This document shows, in pieces, positions 43,946 through 53,814 of a stretch of 64,000 bases of DNA. Every line of letters starts with the position of its first letter. Within the stretch, counting starts at the first letter, position 1. The notes below the pieces were generated by a model. The model worked only from the letters and a program-made list of their open reading frames with translations, was not told where the DNA came from and did no database searches. The translations under genes were made by a program, and so were the position numbers. Source of the DNA: Campylobacterales bacterium (lineage in GTDB: Bacteria; Campylobacterota; Campylobacteria; Campylobacterales; Sulfurospirillaceae); assembly GCA_016930915.1 (NCBI GenBank), contig JAFGFU010000015.1, forward strand, positions 1 through 64,000. Direction: 5' to 3'.

Positions 43946-44692
43946 CTACTTTGAAAACCCTTTAGCTCGCTCATATGAGGCTTCCATCGCTTTGATAAAA
44001 CTATCTCTCACTTTTCCCTCTTCTAATTTTGCGTACCCTGCTGCAGTGGTTCCAGCTGGAGACATGACTTTATCTTTTAAGAGTGCTGGATGTTCACTTT
44101 TAAGTACCTCGCCTACACCCTCAAAGAGTGCTGCCACATACGCATAGCTTATATCTCGTTTCATGCCTAAATTCACCGCACCATCACTCAAAGCTTCTGC
44201 AACTAAGGCAATCCACGCAGGAGCAGAACCTGCTAACCCTGTGGCTATATCTAACTCTTTTTCACTCTCCAACCAAAAACAATATCCAATGGAGCCTAAC
44301 ACTTCTGTAGCCTCCTCTTTTAATGCAACATCACCACATAAAGAGGTGGCTGATTTACGTACAAGCGCTGCCATATTGGGCATAGAGCGAATATAATGCT
44401 TTGCCATAATACCCGCACGAAGTCTTTCCAAACTAACACCCGCCATAATAGAAATAACACCCTCAGCAATACCTTTAGTCTGAAGTGTTGCAAACGATTG
44501 TGGTTTAATCGCTAAGATAACAATGTATCCATCTAAAGAGGGAATTTCATGTACCACTTTAATGCTAGGATAAAGTGTTTGAAGCTCTTGAGCCCTCGAA
44601 GCATGAGGTTCAACTACTGTTATATCGTTTACATGTAAACCCTGAAGCATTGCGCCACCCATGTTACCCGCACCAATCAAAAGTAATTTCAT
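43946..44692 (-). CDS. proC: Pyrroline-5-carboxylate reductase
   Basis: A 248-residue NAD(P) enzyme: MKLLLIGAGNMGGAMLQGL (Rossmann start), VILAIKPQSF, RSMPNMAALVRKSATSL and the ProC signature region MSPAGTTAAGYAKLEEG near the end. It makes proline from pyrroline-5-carboxylate. The family motif is complete and length is near normal. One palindrome copy (44628-44639) is read GLHVND. Confidence 0.9.
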   Translation of the reverse strand: MKLLLIGAGNMGGAMLQGLHVNDITVVEPHASRAQELQTLYPSIKVVHEIPSLDGYIVILAIKPQSFATLQTKGIAEGVISIMAGVSLERLRAGIMAKHYIRSMPNMAALVRKSATSLCGDVALKEEATEVLGSIGYCFWLESEKELDIATGLAGSAPAWIALVAEALSDGAVNLGMKRDISYAYVAALFEGVGEVLKSEHPALLKDKVMSPAGTTAAGYAKLEEGKVRDSFIKAMEASYERAKGFSK

Positions 44693-44758
44693 TCTTCATC
44701 CTCGTTTTTAAAAAATTATAACCAAAATAGCGTTACACTTTGTTAATAAAGGGCGGTG

Positions 44759-44764
44759 TATAAT
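44759..44764 (+). promoter_or_regulatory. Putative -10 (TGTATAAT) for the RND efflux operon
   Basis: TATAAT with TG directly before it, 34 bases ahead of the outer-membrane factor ATG in the divergent gap with proC. Confidence 0.45.
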
Positions 44765-44792
44765 AAACATCATTTTATGTTTTGGAGATTGT

Positions 44793-46169
44793 ATGAATCT
44801 ACCCGCTAAACTATTAGCCTGTTGTAGCTTTACCCTACTGATACAAGGCTGTATTGCACCCAGCCCACCACCTCTGCCCACACCAAAACCCTCTGAGGTA
44901 CATATAGATCCGTGGTGGCAAGAGCTAAACGATACCCATTTAAACGCTCTTGTAAACACGGTTATCACAGAAAATTTAAGCCTTCAAATGGCGCAACAAC
45001 GTGTACTTCAAGCCTATGCAACCCTTGAAAATAAAAAAGCAAGCAACCTTCCTAACGCCTCACTCTCAGGCGCAAGAGGCCATCAAGACGAACTCAAAGG
45101 GAGCGAATCTAAAAAAGAGAGTTATGCTGCTACACTAAGCGCTTCGTATGAAGTAGATTTATTTGGGAAAAGAAGCGATGCCATCCAAGCCCAAAATGCC
45201 ACTTTTCTCTCAACACAAGAATCCTTACATGTAAAAGGAATTAGCCTTGTAGCAGAACTTGCTAACGCATGGTATACCTTAGGATACAAGCAAGAGAGCT
45301 TAGCCCTTCTTGAAGAACAGTTCAAAGTCGCTACGACTATTTTAACCCTCACTCAGCTCAGTTTCCAAAATGGTACCAATTCCATCACCGATGTCTGGCA
45401 ACAAGAACAATACATTAAAAATTTAGAAGCACAAAAAATTACACTTCAAGGGGATATTGAAACACAAAAGCGTGCCATTAACCTCTTGCTTGGTCGCTCG
45501 GCGCTTGAAGCGCTGGATTTAGCAAAAGAGGCAAAGCTTATTGCGCTTCCACCGCAACCAGAAGTTGGCATTCCTGCAACTAAACTCTTAGCACGACCTG
45601 ATGTAAAGCAAGCCTTTTTTAGTCTTGAATCATCCAATTATTCTCTCTCAGAAGCCATTAAAAATCAATACCCCTCACTCAATCTCTCTTTAACTACCGT
45701 CGCAACCGCAGCCCATTTTTCAAACCTTTTAGATACGATTATTGCAACGGCAACAGCAACACTCAGTGGCACCCTTTTTGATGCTGGAGCGAAAGAAGAT
45801 TTGGTAAAAAAAGCACTTTTTATCTCTAAAGAGTCTTCTCTCTCTTACAAACAAACGCTTCTTGAAGCCTTTAAAGAAGTACAAGATGCATTGGAAAACG
45901 AGAAAACCAAAACCATTTACCTTCATCATTTAGATGAACGTTTAGCGCTAGCTAAAGTTATTTTAGAGAGACAACAAGCCAAATACCGCTATGGCATGGT
46001 AGGGTATCTTAGTGTCCTTAATGCCCAAGAGAGTTTGCAAGAATTAGAACAAACACGCCTTTCACAACACCTAGAATTACTAAAATACCGCATTGCTCTG
46101 CACCGTTCTTTGGCTGGGGGAATGATGACATATGATGTAAACAACGAATGGAGAAATTATGATCGCTAA
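44793..46169 (+). CDS. TolC-like outer membrane efflux lipoprotein
   Basis: A 458-residue outer membrane factor. The N terminus MNLPAKLLACCSFTLLIQGCIAP has a lipobox (LIQGC). The OEP domains repeat helical segments such as ATLENKKASNLPNASLSGARG and LSASYEVDLFGKRSDAI; the latter is a typical NodT/CusC family phrase. It forms the exit duct of an RND pump. It overlaps the adaptor gene by 11 bases. One palindrome is read as SLHVKG. Confidence 0.88.
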   Translation: MNLPAKLLACCSFTLLIQGCIAPSPPPLPTPKPSEVHIDPWWQELNDTHLNALVNTVITENLSLQMAQQRVLQAYATLENKKASNLPNASLSGARGHQDELKGSESKKESYAATLSASYEVDLFGKRSDAIQAQNATFLSTQESLHVKGISLVAELANAWYTLGYKQESLALLEEQFKVATTILTLTQLSFQNGTNSITDVWQQEQYIKNLEAQKITLQGDIETQKRAINLLLGRSALEALDLAKEAKLIALPPQPEVGIPATKLLARPDVKQAFFSLESSNYSLSEAIKNQYPSLNLSLTTVATAAHFSNLLDTIIATATATLSGTLFDAGAKEDLVKKALFISKESSLSYKQTLLEAFKEVQDALENEKTKTIYLHHLDERLALAKVILERQQAKYRYGMVGYLSVLNAQESLQELEQTRLSQHLELLKYRIALHRSLAGGMMTYDVNNEWRNYDR

Positions 46170-47340
46170 AAAGACCATTGTTAATCTGACCGCTTCACTG
46201 GTCATTATTATTATAGGCGTAGGTGCAAGCAAGTACCTTCTGAGTTCTGCCCCGCAAGCACAAAAACAAAATCGCCCACAAACAGGAACCATTGTAGAAA
46301 CTATGCGTGTAAGCCCCACATCCAGAGAGGTGATTTTACCGCTCATAGGAACCATAGAAGCAGCTCAAAAAACAACACTCAGCAGTAAAGTTTCGGGAAA
46401 GATTATTCAAACACACCCTAATTTTATCTTAGGAAGCAGGGTTAAGAAAGGCGAACTACTAGCACAAATTGACCCGATAGATTATCAAGCGAGTGTCGAT
46501 GAAATCAAAGCAAAACTCCTCTCTGCCAAAGCAAGTGAAACCATAGAAATGGGACAGCAAGAGAGCGCAAAAAAAGAGTTAGAACTCTCAGGAGAAAAGC
46601 CAACGGCTTTGAGTCGCTCTTTAATACTAAGAGAACCACAACTAGCGCAAGTAAGAGCCTCCATTGCCCAATTAGAAGCCTCTTACCTTAGCGCACAGAA
46701 CAATCTTAAAGAGACTAGCATTAAAGCACCCTATGATGGTGTTATTGTGAGTAAATCTGCTGAACTTGGAGCCTATGTAAGTGCTCAAAGCAGTATTGTT
46801 GAGTTGGTTTCTACGGATACCTTTTGGATGAGTGCAACCCTTCCCTTAGCCTATTTAAAGTTTTTTGACATCGACAATGCTCAAGCCCTTTCAAAGACAA
46901 AAGTTACCCTCTTTGCAGAAGGAAAATCTTTACATGTAAAAGCACATATCATCAAACTTTTACCTGAACTTGATGGCACAACCAAACAAGCCAAACTACT
47001 TATCAGTATTGAAGACCCACTAGGGTTAAAAAGCACAGAAAAGAGAAATTATGCGCTACTCTTAGGCGATACCCTTGAAGCGCACATTCATGCCAATACC
47101 TATGAAAATATTCTCACACTTCCCTCTTCCTTACTACGAGCTAATAACACCGTATGGGTTATGAAAGAAGATAATACCCTAGAGATCAAACCTGTGGAAG
47201 TACTGTTTAAAAATGCCCATGAGGTACTTATTCAAAAGGGTATTAGTGCTGATGACAAAATCATTTCCACCTACCTTAGCGCACCCGTTGCGGGGATGAA
47301 ACTCATTGAACTCTCAACGTCTAAGAAAAAAGGGAAATAA
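46159..47340 (+). CDS. RND efflux periplasmic adaptor (membrane fusion protein)
   Basis: A 393-residue protein with an N-terminal membrane anchor (TIVNLTASLVIIIIGVGA). The beta-barrel and lipoyl halves are recognisable by IEAAQKTTLSSKVSGKI and IKAPYDGVIVSKSAELGAYVS, with a coiled-coil region between (about 115-180). It links the RND pump to the outer membrane duct. The RND gene starts at its stop (1-base overlap). One palindrome copy (46929-46940) is read as SLHVKA. Confidence 0.9.
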   Translation: MIAKKTIVNLTASLVIIIIGVGASKYLLSSAPQAQKQNRPQTGTIVETMRVSPTSREVILPLIGTIEAAQKTTLSSKVSGKIIQTHPNFILGSRVKKGELLAQIDPIDYQASVDEIKAKLLSAKASETIEMGQQESAKKELELSGEKPTALSRSLILREPQLAQVRASIAQLEASYLSAQNNLKETSIKAPYDGVIVSKSAELGAYVSAQSSIVELVSTDTFWMSATLPLAYLKFFDIDNAQALSKTKVTLFAEGKSLHVKAHIIKLLPELDGTTKQAKLLISIEDPLGLKSTEKRNYALLLGDTLEAHIHANTYENILTLPSSLLRANNTVWVMKEDNTLEIKPVEVLFKNAHEVLIQKGISADDKIISTYLSAPVAGMKLIELSTSKKKGK

Positions 47341-50300
47341 TGCATAAAGAACCCAATTCGATTATTGCATGGCTTGTCAAAAATAAGGTCACTGCCAATA
47401 TTTTAATGCTTATCTTTTTAATTGGTGGCGTATATATGTCACTGTTTATTAAAAAAGAGGTTTTTCCTGAGTTTGATCTGGACATGGTTACCATTAGCGT
47501 TTCTTATCCCGGTGCGAGTCCTGAAGAAGTAGAGCAAGGCATTATTCTTTCGATTGAAGAGGAAATTCGAAGCATTGAAGGGGTTAAAGAGGTTACTGCT
47601 ACGGCAAAAGAAGGCGTGGCTTCAGTCATTGCAGAGTTGCACGAGAAAGGAAATAAAAACAGAGCCTATCAAGATATTCAACAAGCCGTAGATAGCATTA
47701 CCACCTTTCCAGAAGATGCTGAAAAACCTGTTATTTCTATGAGTTCACGTAAACGCCGTGTTGTCTCTTTGGCTATCATGGGAGAAGGAGATCCACTGGT
47801 TCTTAGAGAACTAGCAGAGATCGTGCGAGAGCGATTGCTCCAAAATCCTGGTATTTCACAAGTTGAACTTGTGGGTGCTCGCACCTACGAAGTTGAAATT
47901 GCCCTGAGTAAACTCGCCCTTGAACGCTATGGACTTTCTATGCAAAACGTTTCTGACATCATTGCAAAAGAATCCGTAGAACTTTCAGGAGGGAACATTA
48001 AAAGTAATGCAGGAGACATACTCCTTCGTGTTAAAACACGTAAAATTAAAGCGGTAGATTTTGAGGCACTTCCTATTTTAACCACGTCATTGGGCACAAG
48101 TGTCCGTTTAGGTGAAATTGCAACGATTAAAGATACCTTTGTGGATGACTCTATCTTTTTTACCTACAACAATAAACCTGCCATTGAAATTGAAGTCTAT
48201 CGATTGGGAGATGAAACACCCAAAAGTGTCTCCCGTGCCACCAAAGCGACTATGGAAGAGATATCGAAAGAGCTCCCTGCCTCTTATCAACTTCAAATTA
48301 ATGATGATAGTTCTGAGGTTTATGATGCAAGGCTTGAATTGTTAATCAAAAACGGTGTCATTGGGCTACTTTTAGTGCTTCTTATTTTAGGTGCTTTTTT
48401 AGAATTTAAACTCGCTTTTTGGGTCTCGCTTGGTATCCCCACCTCCTTTTTAGGGTCGTTACTTTTATTGGAATATTTTGGTGTCTCTATTAATATGATT
48501 TCTATGTTTGCTTTCATTATAGCTCTGGGAATTGTAGTGGATGATGCGATTATTGTAGGGGAAAACATTTACGAGTATAAACAACGTGGCATGAACTATA
48601 TAGAAGCTGCCATTCAAGGGACAAAAGACGTTGCCATTCCTGTTACGTTTAGTATTTTAACCAATATTGTTGCGTTTATACCGCTCATGTTTATTCCTGG
48701 AGTTTTTGGAAAGATGTTCTACCCTGTCGCCATTGTCGTTTCTACCGTTTTTATAATTTCATGGATTGAAGCTATTTTAATTTTACCTGCGCACCTTGCG
48801 TTTAAAGAGAGCGTTAAGGAGCATACGTTTTTTCATGCCATTGAGAGGCAACAACAAAAAGTAGCGCAAGCGTTCAATCGTTTTGTCGACACTGTGTATC
48901 AACCTTTTTTACTCTTTTGTCTACGCAATCGCTATCCAACTATTCTTGCTGGTTTTTTCATTTTGATTGTCGTGTTAGCCTATGCCAAAAGCGGTAGACT
49001 AGGTTTTGAGATGATGCCACGTATTGAATCAAACCGTGCTGTGGTCTATGCAACACTTCCCATTGGTACACCTCAAAATGTCATGGAAAAAGCAAATCAA
49101 AAAATTATTGCATCAGGACTTAAAACCATGGAAGATTTTGGAGAAAAAGGTCTAAATCAAGGCTATAAAAGCAAGATTAATGAAAACGAAATTCAAGTGA
49201 CATTTTATCTCCTTGATGGAGAAATTCGCCAAACATCCACCAGTACATTTAATGATAAATGGCGAGAAAATTTAGGAAAAATTGCGGGTGCAGAGTCCTT
49301 GGTTTTCAAAAAAGACATTGGAGGGCCAGGGGGAGGAAAAGCAGCCTTGACTATTGAGCTAAGCCACCGAGATACCACACAACTAGAAGCAGCCGCTCAA
49401 GAACTCGCCAATGTCCTTAAAAGCTTTTCTATCGCACAAGATGTTGATGATGGTATCTCTACTGGAAAACGCCAAATTGATTTTGAACTCTTGCCCCTAG
49501 GACAAAAGCTTGGTCTCACAGCCTATGAAATCGCTCGTCAAGTACGCTATACCACCTATGGAAAAGAAGCCATTCGTGAACAACAAGGACGCAATGAAGT
49601 CAAAATCATGATACGTCAAATAGAAAATGAACGTAACAGTGAGGCAATTATTGATGATATTAAGATCAAAACACCTAGCGGTGGATTTGTAAGACTAGGC
49701 GATGTTGCCAAACGTATTGAAGGCAATGCTTACACGCAAATTTCAAGACGTGAGGGGAAACGTATTATTAATGTAACCGCTAACGTAGAACCTGAACGTA
49801 ACACGCCACAACTCACAGCTTCTTTGGATAAGGAGTTTATTCCACAATTGCAACAAAAATATCCTGAACTCAAGATCTCCTATCAAGGGCGTCAAGCAGA
49901 GACGAAAGAGAGTGGACAAAGCTTAATTTCAAGTTTTCTCTTAGTCCTAGCTGTTCTCTACATTATGCTTGCCATTCCTTTTGCAAGTTATACCCAACCT
50001 TTGATTATTATGATTGCGATTCCTTTTGGCATTGTTGGTGCTTTTTTAGGGCATATGCTTTTAGGATATAGCCTGAGTATGGTAAGTATTTTAGGCGTTG
50101 TGGCACTTTGTGGTGTCGTGGTCAATGATACCCTTGTACTCATTGATTATGCGAACAGTATGCGCAAAGAGGGACATAAACCTTTTGAAGCTATCATTCT
50201 TGCAGCAAATAGGCGTTTTAGACCCATATTTCTTACGACAGCAACCACGTTTGGCGGACTCGCTCCTATGATTTATGAGAGTTCTATTCAAGCAAAATTT

Positions 50301-50420
50301 ATGATTCCTATGGCAATTTCATTGGGCTATGGTATTCTTTTTTCAACCATTATTTCTTTAATTTTAGTTCCAGCTATTTTTATGATGTTTGAAGATATCA
50401 AAGCACTTTTTCATCGTTAA
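47340..50420 (+). CDS. RND (AcrB/MMPL-type) efflux permease
   Basis: A 1026-residue inner-membrane pump with twelve helices in two halves and two large periplasmic loops. Typical phrases: SVSYPGASPEEVEQGI at the start, FAFIIALGIVVDDAIIVGENIYEY (helix 4 region with the acidic pair), MLAIPFASYTQPLIIMIAIPFG and RRFRPIFLTTATTFGGLAPMI. It exports drugs, metals or other compounds by proton exchange. The phrase VVDDAI is the acidic relay site. The substrate class is not clear; it is of the group annotated 'efflux RND transporter permease' in Campylobacterota. Confidence 0.9.
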   Translation: MHKEPNSIIAWLVKNKVTANILMLIFLIGGVYMSLFIKKEVFPEFDLDMVTISVSYPGASPEEVEQGIILSIEEEIRSIEGVKEVTATAKEGVASVIAELHEKGNKNRAYQDIQQAVDSITTFPEDAEKPVISMSSRKRRVVSLAIMGEGDPLVLRELAEIVRERLLQNPGISQVELVGARTYEVEIALSKLALERYGLSMQNVSDIIAKESVELSGGNIKSNAGDILLRVKTRKIKAVDFEALPILTTSLGTSVRLGEIATIKDTFVDDSIFFTYNNKPAIEIEVYRLGDETPKSVSRATKATMEEISKELPASYQLQINDDSSEVYDARLELLIKNGVIGLLLVLLILGAFLEFKLAFWVSLGIPTSFLGSLLLLEYFGVSINMISMFAFIIALGIVVDDAIIVGENIYEYKQRGMNYIEAAIQGTKDVAIPVTFSILTNIVAFIPLMFIPGVFGKMFYPVAIVVSTVFIISWIEAILILPAHLAFKESVKEHTFFHAIERQQQKVAQAFNRFVDTVYQPFLLFCLRNRYPTILAGFFILIVVLAYAKSGRLGFEMMPRIESNRAVVYATLPIGTPQNVMEKANQKIIASGLKTMEDFGEKGLNQGYKSKINENEIQVTFYLLDGEIRQTSTSTFNDKWRENLGKIAGAESLVFKKDIGGPGGGKAALTIELSHRDTTQLEAAAQELANVLKSFSIAQDVDDGISTGKRQIDFELLPLGQKLGLTAYEIARQVRYTTYGKEAIREQQGRNEVKIMIRQIENERNSEAIIDDIKIKTPSGGFVRLGDVAKRIEGNAYTQISRREGKRIINVTANVEPERNTPQLTASLDKEFIPQLQQKYPELKISYQGRQAETKESGQSLISSFLLVLAVLYIMLAIPFASYTQPLIIMIAIPFGIVGAFLGHMLLGYSLSMVSILGVVALCGVVVNDTLVLIDYANSMRKEGHKPFEAIILAANRRFRPIFLTTATTFGGLAPMIYESSIQAKFMIPMAISLGYGILFSTIISLILVPAIFMMFEDIKALFHR

Positions 50421-50444
50421 TTTTTTTACATGTAAGGAAAAAAT

Positions 50445-51236
50445 ATGGACACATCATTTTCACTCATTTCAATCTCTCTGCCAAAGCCTTTAGCAAAACA
50501 TGAGATTGAAATACGCTTAGAGTGTGTTTTAAAAAAAGGCATTGAAAAGACTTTCTATACGCAAGAGGGTGAGCGCTACCTCATTTACACGCATTTTAAT
50601 GTGCTCAGTTTCATCAATTGGGATAAAGCATCTATTGAAAAAGCGCTCATAAAATTGGGAGTGGACCATGCTGCTTCCTTTGAGCAAGACTGTTTGTTTC
50701 AAGACTATCCTATTCTCATCAAGCCTTCTTTAGAAGTTACATGTAAAGTCACGAATGAGCACATTATATTGAAAGAGCCTTTGCCCATCTATTTTATTAT
50801 TAGTGCTTTAGTGGTTTCTCAAAGTGTGGGGCTTGAAAAGTATGAACAAGATTTGGATGTTTACTTTGGAAAAAGTCAAGCACTGCTTGATGTCACCAAA
50901 AGCTATACTTTTTTTAAACGCTCTCGTTTGGTAGAGTTTGCACGCAATCTTATTTTTATTCAACATGGCATGGTCAATGATCTTTTTTTACTTGATAAAC
51001 CCAATATTTTATGGGATAACGAAGAAGCAGAAAAACTCTATAATATGCTCTCCTCAACCCTAGAGCTTAAAGATCGTTTTGAGATTGTTGAGCATAAACT
51101 TACTCATCTTAAAGAAAATATAACCCTAGCACTTGATCTGTTCAACCATAAACACAGCGAAGTGCTAGAGTGGATTATTATTCTTTTAATTGCGTTTGAA
51201 ATTGTCATGGGGTTGATTGAATTTTTTGGACATTAA
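50445..51236 (+). CDS. DUF155/RMD1-family protein with C-terminal membrane helix
   Basis: A 263-residue protein of the RMND1/DUF155 type: residues 30-180 carry the pattern EGERYLIYTHFNVLSFINWD and IFIQHGMVNDLFLLDKP; a coiled region follows with LKDRFEIVEHKLTHLKENI; and the last 20 residues are a membrane helix (VLEWIIILLIAFEIVMGLIEF), the usual DUF155 ending. Eukaryotic members support mitochondrial translation; bacterial function is unknown. It begins 24 bases after the RND gene. Two palindrome copies are associated (50426-50435, in the leader and next to the ribosome site; 50737-50746). Confidence 0.7.
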   Translation: MDTSFSLISISLPKPLAKHEIEIRLECVLKKGIEKTFYTQEGERYLIYTHFNVLSFINWDKASIEKALIKLGVDHAASFEQDCLFQDYPILIKPSLEVTCKVTNEHIILKEPLPIYFIISALVVSQSVGLEKYEQDLDVYFGKSQALLDVTKSYTFFKRSRLVEFARNLIFIQHGMVNDLFLLDKPNILWDNEEAEKLYNMLSSTLELKDRFEIVEHKLTHLKENITLALDLFNHKHSEVLEWIIILLIAFEIVMGLIEFFGH

Positions 51237-51460
51237 TGGGGTTTAACTAATTTGTGTACTAATTTACGCACAAAAGGAACAACCACTAAAATAGTAGGAA
51301 ACGCTATAAAATAAGTTCGCCAAAAAGCCCTAAACCAAAGGGTAAAAAAATGTTCAACCCAGCCTACGTTAATAAAAGTAATCACACACGACATTAGGGT
51401 TGTCATAAAAAGTGACATTAAAAACGCAAATGCCAGAAACTCATATTTTTTTGGAATCAC
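51233..51460 (-). CDS. Small membrane protein, DUF2798 family
   Basis: A 75-residue protein with two membrane helices (FLAFAFLMSLFMTTLMSCVITF and RTYFIAFPTILVVVPFVRKLV), matching the DUF2798 pattern. Function unknown. It overlaps the end of the DUF155 gene by 4 bases in the opposite direction. Confidence 0.65.
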   Translation of the reverse strand: MIPKKYEFLAFAFLMSLFMTTLMSCVITFINVGWVEHFFTLWFRAFWRTYFIAFPTILVVVPFVRKLVHKLVKPH

Positions 51461-51539
51461 ACACTATCCTTTTTCTGTAAAGTCATGCACATTGTAATGA
51501 AGTTGTATTAACAAAAATTTAATATAAATATTCTTTGCT

Positions 51540-52361
51540 TTAATGCTCTACAATACGCACTTCACGCTGTGGAAATGGAATACTAATATTCTTTACATGT
51601 AAAGCAGAATAAATTGCTAAATTAATCTCATACTGTGTTTTAAAAAAATGTTTGGTAGGAACCCAATAACGAAGCCCTAACTCTATAGCACTATCGCCAA
51701 ATTTTGCAATACCCACCACAGGCGTATGCGCTTTACTTACCTTGGTATTCTGTACCAATACATCATAAATCACCTCAATTGCAACGGAGGGATCTTGCGC
51801 ATAAGAGACGCCAATGCTTGATTCAACTACTCTGTATTCAAACGAGTTCACTAAGATATCACCAATCATTTGTTTATTAGGGATCGTAATGAGCTCTTCA
51901 TCTTCATTACAAAGTGTGGTATAGGAGAGCCTTATCTCTTCTACCACACCATACACGCCCGCAACCAAAAGAGTATCGCCTACTTTAAACGGACGTGAGA
52001 TAATGAGTAAAACACCCGCTGCATAGTTAGAAACGCTACCTTGAAGCGCTAAGCCAGCGGTAAGAGAAACCGCACCAATGGCAGCTACAAAAGGAGCAAT
52101 TGAAATGCCAATTTTTCCAAGAGCGATGACAATCATCGCTGCAAAAACCACTATTTTTGCAATATTTGCAACAAATTTAGCAAGCGTCATATCAAAATGA
52201 TGACGTTCAAAAAGGCGTAATAAAAGGGCATAAATGTATTTGGAAGCAAACCAACCGATTAGTACAATTAAAAAAGCACCCAAAAGTTGAAAACTATAGG
52301 TTGTTAAAAACTCAATCACCACCGTGTAAAATTTTTGAAGACTTTGTAGTTCTTTATCCAT
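51540..52361 (-). CDS. MscS-family mechanosensitive channel
   Basis: A 273-residue protein of classical MscS length. Three helices are followed by the pore-lining helix and the beta domain: LTAGLALQGSVSNYAAGVLLI, SRPFKVGDTLLVAGVYGVVEEI (beta-domain signature) and TIPNKQMIGDILVN. The C terminus is short. It opens under membrane tension. One palindrome copy (51592-51603) is read as ALHVKN. It is divergent from the receiver-PAS gene. Confidence 0.9.
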   Translation of the reverse strand: MDKELQSLQKFYTVVIEFLTTYSFQLLGAFLIVLIGWFASKYIYALLLRLFERHHFDMTLAKFVANIAKIVVFAAMIVIALGKIGISIAPFVAAIGAVSLTAGLALQGSVSNYAAGVLLIISRPFKVGDTLLVAGVYGVVEEIRLSYTTLCNEDEELITIPNKQMIGDILVNSFEYRVVESSIGVSYAQDPSVAIEVIYDVLVQNTKVSKAHTPVVGIAKFGDSAIELGLRYWVPTKHFFKTQYEINLAIYSALHVKNISIPFPQREVRIVEH

Positions 52362-52462
52362 TGTTCACTCCTTTAAAAAAGTCTATCTATTATACGATAG
52401 AAAAAGTAGAAAAGAGAGTATAATCGTTGTGTAAGTAATGTATCGTGTTAGGAAAATTTATT

Positions 52463-53284
52463 ATGATTTATGACAATAGTGCGTCCTTAATTCAGCAAAA
52501 AGACAGTGCGTGTTCAGTCCTGTTTATTGGTGAAGATTCTTCTTTCTTGCCTCCCCTTTTAGAAACGCTCTTTTCTCACGTTTATTGTACAAATTCACAA
52601 GAGGAAAGTCTGCTACTTTTTGAAGAACATGAAATGGATTTGGTGATGATTGATACTGATACACAACAGTATGATTGGCGCTATTTAGTCCATCAATTCC
52701 GTTTAAAAATCCATGATATATTTATTGCATTGCTTGTTGATTTTTCTCAACAAAACGAACGTAAAGCATTTATTAACGCAGAAGCTTCCCACTACTTTTT
52801 TAAACCTTTAGAGGAAGAAAAGGTGCATTTTATGTTATGCGATTTACTGCACAAAATCAATGTAAAAAAAGACACTAAAACATACCATATGTTAAGAGAA
52901 AAACGTAAAATTCATGGGCTGGCTCTTTTTACCATTCAACGAGTCATTGAAGAGATTCCTTCACCTATTTTTGCCTACAATGAATATGAAAAAGTTCTCT
53001 TTTATAATAAAAGTCTCGGACAACTTTTTGACGATAAAAAATTACAAATCCCTGAGATGTTACACGTCTGGAATATTGAAGATTTGTTTGAAAATTTTTC
53101 AAAAGAGCTTCATTTTCTAACGATTCACTCAGGAAAATCTTTAGACCTGAAGTATTGCTATCAAAATAATAGCAACCAGAAAATCTTTATTCCTACAAAA
53201 TTTAATGTCTCACTTGATAATGAAGAAGAGCCATTTGATGTGATTGTACTGACCGATATTGCGCCTTTAATTTTAAAAATTTAA
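52463..53284 (+). CDS. Receiver-PAS protein without an output domain
   Basis: A 273-residue protein from the ATG at 52463. The N-terminal 120 residues look like a receiver (CSVLFIGEDSS, with the phospho-Asp in DLVMIDTDTQQYDW and the Lys in SHYFFKPLEEE). A PAS-like domain follows (IPSPIFAYNEYEKVLFYNKSLGQLF, about 160-270). No kinase, GGDEF or DNA-binding domain is present, so it may act as a single-domain relay or partner of another sensor. A TATAAT (52419-52424) lies 39 bases upstream. Confidence 0.65.
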   Translation: MIYDNSASLIQQKDSACSVLFIGEDSSFLPPLLETLFSHVYCTNSQEESLLLFEEHEMDLVMIDTDTQQYDWRYLVHQFRLKIHDIFIALLVDFSQQNERKAFINAEASHYFFKPLEEEKVHFMLCDLLHKINVKKDTKTYHMLREKRKIHGLALFTIQRVIEEIPSPIFAYNEYEKVLFYNKSLGQLFDDKKLQIPEMLHVWNIEDLFENFSKELHFLTIHSGKSLDLKYCYQNNSNQKIFIPTKFNVSLDNEEEPFDVIVLTDIAPLILKI

Positions 53285-53371
53285 CATTAAACAACACTTC
53301 ATAAAGGATAAAATTACTCTTAATTTTGAAGATTAGCTGGTAATTGTCTCGTTTTTATTAATTAAAATAAA

Positions 53372-53399
53372 TTATCATTTGCATAAATTTTAATGATAA
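53372..53399. promoter_or_regulatory. Inverted repeat TTATCATT-N12-AATGATAA upstream of the cyd operon
   Basis: A perfect 8-base dyad with a 12-base AT-rich spacer, ending just upstream of the ribosome site of the DUF6858 gene. The position fits an operator for an iron- or oxygen-responsive regulator. Only the symmetry is seen; the regulator is unknown. Confidence 0.35.
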
Positions 53400-53410
53400 A
53401 AGGAAATCGA

Positions 53411-53800
53411 ATGAAAAAAACAACCTTTATGGACAAATATCCCGTTTTTAGTCTCACTATCGACAAAAGCGAATGCAAATACGAAACTATGCAAGAAGTA
53501 GTGGAGGATTTAAAAGCAAAAATTGATGCGCATCCTATCGCAAAATTTATTGCTATTTTTGACCATTATGCGCACACTAAAAATATTAATGGCGAAATTG
53601 CGCCTGAGATTTTAGATGCGAAAAATATCGTTTTCTGTTTTGGCGCCGCCATTCCTAACTCTAAAATTTTAGCGGTTCGTCCTCGTTCTATTGGTTTATG
53701 TGAAACCAAAGATCAGTTTATTGTTGACTTTTTAGAAGCCCCAAAAGAAGAGCTTCATGTTCTTATGGAAACATGGGCAAAATTGCTTGCAAAAGCCTAA
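53411..53800 (+). CDS. DUF6858-family protein, first gene of the cyd operon
   Basis: A 129-residue soluble protein starting at 53411 (MKKTTFMDKYPVFSLTIDKSE) behind AAAAGGA. It has no membrane helices and a conserved core (KFIAIFDHYAHTK, NIVFCFGAAIPNSKILAVRPRSIG). It resembles a small conserved family seen in Campylobacterota next to cytochrome bd genes. Function unknown. The DUF4492 gene starts 14 bases after it. Confidence 0.65.
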   Translation: MKKTTFMDKYPVFSLTIDKSECKYETMQEVVEDLKAKIDAHPIAKFIAIFDHYAHTKNINGEIAPEILDAKNIVFCFGAAIPNSKILAVRPRSIGLCETKDQFIVDFLEAPKEELHVLMETWAKLLAKA

Positions 53801-53814
53801 ATAAAGGAGTAAAA

